Source: Lishizhenia tianjinensis
GTDB taxonomy: Bacteria > Bacteroidota > Bacteroidia > Flavobacteriales_D > Crocinitomicaceae
Assembly (NCBI RefSeq): GCF_900116425.1
Contig: NZ_FPAS01000001.1
Span: 248,001 to 312,000 of the forward strand
Length of the DNA stretch: 64,000 nucleotides
Reading direction: 5' to 3'
Position numbers and translations under genes: made by a program. Shown here piece by piece: positions 58,586-64,000 of this stretch (within the stretch, counting starts at the first letter, position 1; the number at the start of each line of letters is the position of its first letter). The notes under the pieces are model-generated. The model did not search any database and was not told where the DNA came from. It was given only the letters and a program-made list of their open reading frames with translations.

Positions 58586-59425
58586 ATGGAGTACTTAGAA
58601 TTAGACATTAAATTAAATCCAGTTTCACCTTGGGACGACATCATCGTTTCTCAGTTGGCAGAATTAGGTTTTGAAAGCTTTACCAATGATAAAACAGGGG
58701 TGAAGGCTTACGGACCAACCGCCGATGTAAATATGGAAGAAGTGATGGCGCAATCTATCTTGGGCAATGTTCCAGAAGGGTTGACCTTGAGCTTTACGCA
58801 AGAAGTAATTGCAGAACAAAACTGGAACGCGACCTGGGAGGCAGATTTTGAACCTGTTTTTGTAGAAGATAAATTGACCATTTTGGCCCCTTTCCACGAT
58901 GCAAGTATCGCAAAGGGAATGAAGGTGGAGATACAACCGCAAATGTCTTTCGGTACCGGTCACCACCAAACAACATGGTTAATGTCCAAAGCATTGTTTG
59001 CCGAAGATTTACAAGGTAAGCGCGTATTGGATGTAGGTTCTGGAACTGGAGTATTGGCCATAGTCGCCAAGAAATTGGGCGCTGGCTTTACCATGGGTAC
59101 AGACATAGAAGAAGGTGCGGTAGAAAATGCCATAGAAAACCAAGGAAGAAATGATATCAACGATATTACTTTCTTATTGGGAGATATAGATGTGGTGAAA
59201 GAAGATAATTTTGATCTGCTTTTGGCCAACATCAACAAAAACGTATTGAAGGCACATATGCCAACGTATGCAGCTTTATTGAAATCAGGTGGAAAACTAA
59301 AATTGAGTGGTTTTTTCGAATCTGATGTAGATGAACTTGTAACTATTGCTGCCCAAAACGGTTTTACTAAGGAAGGTGTACTTCTGAAGGAAGGTTGGGC
59401 CGTGATACAGTTAATAAAAAACTAA
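58586..59425 (+). CDS. prmA: Ribosomal protein L11 methyltransferase
   Basis: 279 residues: DSA motif I VLDVGSGTGVLAI, QPQMSFGTGHHQTTWLM (substrate region), TDIEEGAVENAIENQGRN and DLLLANINKNVLKAHMPTYAALLKSGGKLKLSGF are all PrmA. It trimethylates L11 using S-adenosylmethionine. Last gene of the run, followed by a stem-loop. Confidence 0.94.
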   Translation: MEYLELDIKLNPVSPWDDIIVSQLAELGFESFTNDKTGVKAYGPTADVNMEEVMAQSILGNVPEGLTLSFTQEVIAEQNWNATWEADFEPVFVEDKLTILAPFHDASIAKGMKVEIQPQMSFGTGHHQTTWLMSKALFAEDLQGKRVLDVGSGTGVLAIVAKKLGAGFTMGTDIEEGAVENAIENQGRNDINDITFLLGDIDVVKEDNFDLLLANINKNVLKAHMPTYAALLKSGGKLKLSGFFESDVDELVTIAAQNGFTKEGVLLKEGWAVIQLIKN

Positions 59426-59441
59426 GAGCAGTTAATACTTG

Positions 59442-59471
59442 GTGCCGTAAAAGTCTTGATTTTTACGGCAC
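59442..59471 (+). terminator. Stem-loop after prmA
   Basis: Perfect 11-bp stem GTGCCGTAAAA (59442-59452) / TTTTACGGCAC (59461-59471) with an 8-nt loop. There is no T run immediately after, so it may instead stabilise the mRNA or act as a weak terminator. Confidence 0.65.
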
Positions 59472-59624
59472 TAAACCTTTCCTTTACCTTACACCCTTTT
59501 TATTTTTTACCCCGTTTGGCGTAAATTAAAATTGCGTTAGCCCTTTGTTATTTTTTTTAGAAAAATGAAACAGAGCGCTTTTGTGGTGGACTTAAATTAT
59601 TCATTCTATTGTAAATTAGTAAAC
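59472..59624. other. Spacer before the giant secreted gene
   Basis: AT-rich, with GCCCTTTGTTATTTTTTTT-like stretches. No promoter of consensus shape and no gene are clear. Confidence 0.35.
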
Positions 59625-62600
59625 ATGAAAATAGCTGTAGTACTAAGTATACTTTTTTTCTCTTTTCACACTTTGGCTCAGGGCTTTAGTGCCGACAGAG
59701 AGAAGTTCTTCAAAGAGCTTCAGAAACAATTGAAACCATTAACCCCAAAAGAGGAGTATGATTTCATAGAGAACATCTTTGAAGCCAATCTTTTGGAAAG
59801 TGATTTAATCAAAGACGCCGTTTTCGAGCGTATGGTCAAAACATCTAACCTGATCATAGAAAAGAGAATGGACGTTTACCCAGAAGTCTATAATTATGTA
59901 TACTCGGTGAACTCTCTGATGGAGAAAAGAGCCAATGATTCGTATACAGCTTGGCACCAAGCTATAGATAAGCAGTTAGATTCTCGAAACTCCAAAAAGT
60001 TTGAAGAGTTCATTCAGGTGTCTAAAGCTTTCTTTGATAGAAGAGTGATTTATATCAACAATGGATTTGAATGGTTTTATGAAGGGGGAACCTTTGACTT
60101 CGTTTACAACAGAGGTCCGGAAATCGTTTTAGAAGGAGGAAACTTGATTTGTAGAACCATCAATACGTCATCTTCGACGAAAAAGGACATTCCTTACACA
60201 GACAGTATGGTAGTCTACAGAACCTCAGGTGTATATGATCCTGCTTTGGAAAAGTGGCAAGGAAAAGGAGGTACGATTACTTGGGAGAAGGTAGGACTAG
60301 AGCGCGGGAAGACACGTGCTGAAATTTCTTACTACGATGTATCCATGAAATCGCCTTATATGAACATAGATACCGCTTATTTAACTTCTCCTTACTTTAC
60401 AGAAAAGACCATAGGTAAATTGTCTGAAAGAGCCCAGCGTGGAGCTTACAAGGAAGGGAAGGGAGATGAATACCCACAGTTCTCTTCTTTTGAAAATAGA
60501 TTAAGCATTCCCAACATTGTAGAAGGTGTAAATTACGAAGGAGGATTCTCTTTAAAAGGAGCCGAATTCGTTGGATTGGGAACCCAAGAAGAACCCATTC
60601 GACTTTCTTTCAAAAAGGGAGGAAAAGAATTCATTACCACAGAATCACAATCCTTGAATATTACAGAAGATAAATTGACAACTTACAACTGTAAAACCAT
60701 CATTCACCTAAGTTCTAAAGATTCTATTTGGCACCCTGGTTTACGTTTTGCTTACGATAGAGTGAACAAACGTATTGAATTGGTAAGGGGTAATGTAGGG
60801 GTAGAGCAATCTCCTTTCACCAATACCTTCCACGACTTAGATATGTATGTTACTCAAATTTCATGGGCTATAGATAGCGATGTTTTAGCCTTTGATTTCG
60901 GTATAGGAACTTCTCAAGAACAACGTATTGCGCGTTTTGAATCTAGAAATTACTACGATCAAGGTTTGTATGAGTCCTTACAAGGTATGGAATCTGTGCA
61001 CCCTTTGGTGGCTTTGTCTAAGTATTCTTATAAGTACGACTTACAAGTCTTACCAGAAGGAACAGCTGCCTCAGCTTTGGGAAGAACTATTTCTCAAGCC
61101 AAGCAAACCTTCTTGAAATTATCGGCACTAGGTTTTATTTCTTACGATACAGATAAGGGAGAAATCATCTTAAAAGATAAACTCTACAACTTTATTAATG
61201 CGCGTTCAGGGAAACAAGATTATGATAACATCGTGTTTGAATCTAACCTGGCGCCTATGCGACCTAAGAACTATACCAAGGAAGAGTTGGAAAAGGAGCC
61301 GAGCTTACAATATGAAATTAAAAAAATTGAAGATCACAATGCCTACATTAAAGGAGTTCAGAGTCATGGTAGTATAAATTTAAATACCATGAATATGGGA
61401 CTTGTAGCCGTAAGTCAAGTACCTATCTCTGATTACCAAGCCACGGCAATTTTCCCAGATTCGAGCAAAGTAATGATCAAAGAAAACAGAGATATCATCT
61501 TTAAAGGATGGGTAAATTCTGGAAAGTGGCAAGTAGATGTTACCAATGGGTACTATGATTACGCAGAAAATAAAATCAACATCACTTCTTCTAATAATGC
61601 CCTGTTTAGAGCCAATCCTTTGCGTGAGGAAGATGGGAAGAGTCCTATTCCTCTGCAATCAAGTTTAACGGGTATTGTAGGTTATATCTTAGTAGATGAT
61701 CCAAACAACAGAAGTGGATTAAAAGAAGAATTCCACAACTATCCTATGTTGTATTCTGAAGGAAAAACGAAAGTATTCTGGGAGTACGATGCCATTCACA
61801 AGAGTGCGTATAAAAAGGAGACTTTCTTCTTTGAGGTGGAGCCTTTCGTAGTAGATAGCTTGGATAATTTTGATGAAAAATCTATTGCCTTTAACGGTAA
61901 AATGCACTCTGCAGGTATCTTCCCTGTGTTCGAACAAGATTTGAGCATCATGGGTGATTATTCTTTAGGATTTAGCACCGTTGCACCTACAGGAGGGTAT
62001 GACTTCTACGGTGATGTGGCCAAATATGAAAACAAAATTGTGCTTTCAAATAATGGGTTACAAGGGGCCGGACAAATTGATTTCATTCAATCGACATCTA
62101 TATCTAAAGCCTTTACTTTCTTGCCTGATAGTACCATAGGAATAGTAGAGTTTAGAAATGAACCTTTGGCTACAGGAGTTCAGTTTGCTGAGGCAGAATC
62201 GCCAAATGCTTTCATGACTTATCTTCCAAAGAACAAGATGTTGAAGGTGAAATCAACCAGAGATCCTATTGTGATGTATGGTGGAGAAACCAACTTGTTT
62301 GGTACTACGATTATTCAACCTTCAGGAATGACAGGTATGGGTAGAGTAGACATGGAGAAAGCCTTGTTGACCTCAAAAGCCTTTGAATTTGATAGATGGG
62401 ACATCATTTCAGATTCAGCAGCCTATTACTTGAAAAATTTAGACAAGAAACCGGGAGATTTGATGGCTTCTGAGTACTTGTTGACCAGTGAGAATGTGAA
62501 AACGAAAATAGACTTGAAAGGTAGAGAGGGAACCTTCTCTATTATGGATGATGATTCTGAATTGCGTTTCCCTGTAAACGAGTTTAGATGTTCAGTAAAA

Positions 62601-64000
62601 GATTTCGACTGGAAAATAGATGAAGATGAAATCACACTAGTGAACCCAGAAGAGAAAGCGAAATTCTACGCTTTGCGTCCAGAACAAAAGATGTTGACCA
62701 TAGAAAGTGGTAACGCACAGTTCGATATGAAGAAGCGTATCATCAACTGTTATGAAACAGAGTTCGTAGAGATCGCCGATGCTTTGATTTATCCAGATAG
62801 TCAGTATGTAGAAATTCAACCTAAAGCGGTAATCGATACCTTGAGAAACTCAATCATTAAATCACGTGACGAAGAAGTATTACACACGATTGTTAATGCA
62901 AATACGACCATACAATCAAGCGAAAGTTTCTTGAGTTATGGTGATTACAAGTACTTCGATTTAGACTCAACTTTGCACTACATTCCTATGCACAAGGTGT
63001 ATGTAGACAAAGATTTACAGACCAGGGCCAATGGTAAAGTAGCGGAAGGAACAGACTTCATGCTTTCACCTCAGTTTGATTTCTATGGAGATGTAGAGCT
63101 CTATGCCAACAATCCTTTGATCAACTTTAAAGGAGCTACCAAGATCGTTCACGATTGTGAGGGGATAGCGAAAAACTGGATGGCCTTTAGTTCTGCCATA
63201 GATCCTAAAGATGTTCAAATACCTGTAGGAGAGAATCCTGTAGATTTAGAGGGGAATGCAATTTCAGCAGGACTAGTTTGGAGAAATACAGAGAACATAG
63301 ATTCATTGGAGATCTACCCAACCTTCCTTTCTGCTGTAGAAAACAAAGAAGATACAAAAGTGATTGCAGGTACAGGTTTCTTAAAGTATAACCCTGCTTC
63401 TTACGAGTTCGAAATCGGTAATAAAGAAAAATTATTAGATTTAACGGCTGTTGGAAATTACGTTTCTTTGAATTTGAAGACGTGCGGAATGTACGGTAAC
63501 GGTAAGATTGATTTAGGTATGGACTTCGGGGATTTGGAAATTGCAAGTGTGGGTACTGTGATTTACAACCAAGAGAAGAAGGATGCAAACTTCAATTTAA
63601 CCATGCAGGTGAAGACGCCTATGGACGAGAAAGTATTCGAGGCTGTGGCAAACAAAATTAACTTGCAAAGTAACTTGGTGGCGGCTGATTTAAAATCGAA
63701 TACTTTGGTAGATGCGATTGCAACTTGGTCGTCTGAGAAAGAAGCGAAAGCTTTCTCTGATAAGTTAACAGAAACAGGTGCCGTTAAAAAGTTACCGAAG
63801 GAAATGGAAGCTACTTTCGTTTTCTCAGGTGTACGTTTAAGTACGTATGATTTAGTAGATGATTACCAAAAAGGATTGAAGACAAGCATGTCGAAAGTCA
63901 TTTTAGTTTCTATTAATGATGTACCTGTATTAAAGTATGTCGACTTCAAATTATTCGCCGAGCAACGTGTGTTGTTAGGAGATAAAGTTGGATTCATGAT
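59625..64000 (+). CDS. Very large exported repeat-strand protein (C terminus beyond window)
   Basis: At least 1458 residues from ATG 59625, open to the right edge. Signal peptide MKIAVVLSILFFSFHTLAQ, then helical residues about 20-130 and a long series of beta-rich units: EWFYEGGTFDFVYNRG, GYYDYAENKINITS, DFYGDVAKYENKIVLSNNG, LQGAGQIDFIQSTSISKAFTF, DFYGDVELYANNPLINFKGAT. They resemble stacked strands of a filamentous or OstA/AsmA-like fold. I recognise no named domain. It probably acts in the periplasm or on the surface; it may be a conserved Bacteroidota family of unknown role. Confidence 0.75.
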   Translation, partial: MKIAVVLSILFFSFHTLAQGFSADREKFFKELQKQLKPLTPKEEYDFIENIFEANLLESDLIKDAVFERMVKTSNLIIEKRMDVYPEVYNYVYSVNSLMEKRANDSYTAWHQAIDKQLDSRNSKKFEEFIQVSKAFFDRRVIYINNGFEWFYEGGTFDFVYNRGPEIVLEGGNLICRTINTSSSTKKDIPYTDSMVVYRTSGVYDPALEKWQGKGGTITWEKVGLERGKTRAEISYYDVSMKSPYMNIDTAYLTSPYFTEKTIGKLSERAQRGAYKEGKGDEYPQFSSFENRLSIPNIVEGVNYEGGFSLKGAEFVGLGTQEEPIRLSFKKGGKEFITTESQSLNITEDKLTTYNCKTIIHLSSKDSIWHPGLRFAYDRVNKRIELVRGNVGVEQSPFTNTFHDLDMYVTQISWAIDSDVLAFDFGIGTSQEQRIARFESRNYYDQGLYESLQGMESVHPLVALSKYSYKYDLQVLPEGTAASALGRTISQAKQTFLKLSALGFISYDTDKGEIILKDKLYNFINARSGKQDYDNIVFESNLAPMRPKNYTKEELEKEPSLQYEIKKIEDHNAYIKGVQSHGSINLNTMNMGLVAVSQVPISDYQATAIFPDSSKVMIKENRDIIFKGWVNSGKWQVDVTNGYYDYAENKINITSSNNALFRANPLREEDGKSPIPLQSSLTGIVGYILVDDPNNRSGLKEEFHNYPMLYSEGKTKVFWEYDAIHKSAYKKETFFFEVEPFVVDSLDNFDEKSIAFNGKMHSAGIFPVFEQDLSIMGDYSLGFSTVAPTGGYDFYGDVAKYENKIVLSNNGLQGAGQIDFIQSTSISKAFTFLPDSTIGIVEFRNEPLATGVQFAEAESPNAFMTYLPKNKMLKVKSTRDPIVMYGGETNLFGTTIIQPSGMTGMGRVDMEKALLTSKAFEFDRWDIISDSAAYYLKNLDKKPGDLMASEYLLTSENVKTKIDLKGREGTFSIMDDDSELRFPVNEFRCSVKDFDWKIDEDEITLVNPEEKAKFYALRPEQKMLTIESGNAQFDMKKRIINCYETEFVEIADALIYPDSQYVEIQPKAVIDTLRNSIIKSRDEEVLHTIVNANTTIQSSESFLSYGDYKYFDLDSTLHYIPMHKVYVDKDLQTRANGKVAEGTDFMLSPQFDFYGDVELYANNPLINFKGATKIVHDCEGIAKNWMAFSSAIDPKDVQIPVGENPVDLEGNAISAGLVWRNTENIDSLEIYPTFLSAVENKEDTKVIAGTGFLKYNPASYEFEIGNKEKLLDLTAVGNYVSLNLKTCGMYGNGKIDLGMDFGDLEIASVGTVIYNQEKKDANFNLTMQVKTPMDEKVFEAVANKINLQSNLVAADLKSNTLVDAIATWSSEKEAKAFSDKLTETGAVKKLPKEMEATFVFSGVRLSTYDLVDDYQKGLKTSMSKVILVSINDVPVLKYVDFKLFAEQRVLLGDKVGFM

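Overview
The window is an AT-rich chromosomal segment from a member of the Bacteroidota, most likely a marine-type Flavobacteriales or Crocinitomicaceae-like bacterium. Four things point there: a type IX secretion (T9SS) C-terminal sorting tail on a secreted esterase (8139-9254), Bacteroidota-type promoter elements (TTG, about 20 nt, TAnnTTTG, best seen before rpsA), a near absence of Shine-Dalgarno sites, and lineage-typical families (S9B dipeptidyl peptidase IV, DUF2147, DUF1599, BT_3928-like DoxX protein, Bacteroidota-type TamB). Both ends are cut inside genes: citrate synthase on the left and a very large secreted protein on the right. I saw no rRNA, tRNA, CRISPR array, prophage or intact insertion sequence.

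Layout. 1-13 kb: citrate synthase, a thioredoxin-fold lipoprotein next to DPP IV, an outer-membrane barrel, 3-hydroxybutyryl-CoA dehydrogenase, then a compact TPR-nth-DUF58 run, a T9SS esterase, DNA polymerase IV and a stomatin-like protein. 12.5-14.3 kb: GAPDH followed after one base by a lipoprotein subclass B1 metallo-beta-lactamase. 14.3-18.2 kb: repeat-rich spacers around rpsA, whose leader looks regulated, plus a cobalamin riboswitch on the minus strand pointing at an acyl-CoA thioesterase. 18.2-32.8 kb: a luciferase-like monooxygenase, hypotheticals, two overlapping outer-membrane genes, tsaD, tamB and biotin carboxylase. 32.9-44.7 kb: an operon of PIG-L-type deacetylase, a 36-residue membrane microprotein and a Na+/solute symporter; an amine oxidase; bioB-bioF; a deoxynucleoside kinase; and a YdeI-like protein.

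44.7-53.7 kb is the accessory part. Long repeat-filled spacers surround a divergent hydrolase/TetR pair and a pirin gene. They are followed by an AT-rich DUF262/HNH (GmrSD-like) putative defence nuclease, a SUKH-like immunity-type protein, and secreted and ankyrin proteins. The hydrolase has lost its signal peptide to an in-frame TAA.

53.7-64 kb is core again: a Dph6-like ATP pyrophosphatase and folP on the minus strand, then DUF1599, a DoxX-like protein, tpiA and prmA on the plus strand, and the giant secreted protein. The window supports central carbon metabolism (gltA, gap, tpiA), biotin synthesis and a biotin-dependent carboxylase, outer-membrane biogenesis, and DNA repair. The most interesting candidates are the riboswitch-thioesterase pairing, the B1 metallo-beta-lactamase coupled to GAPDH, the nonsense-interrupted exported hydrolase with its tandem operator, the unannotated microprotein, and the DUF262/HNH gene.
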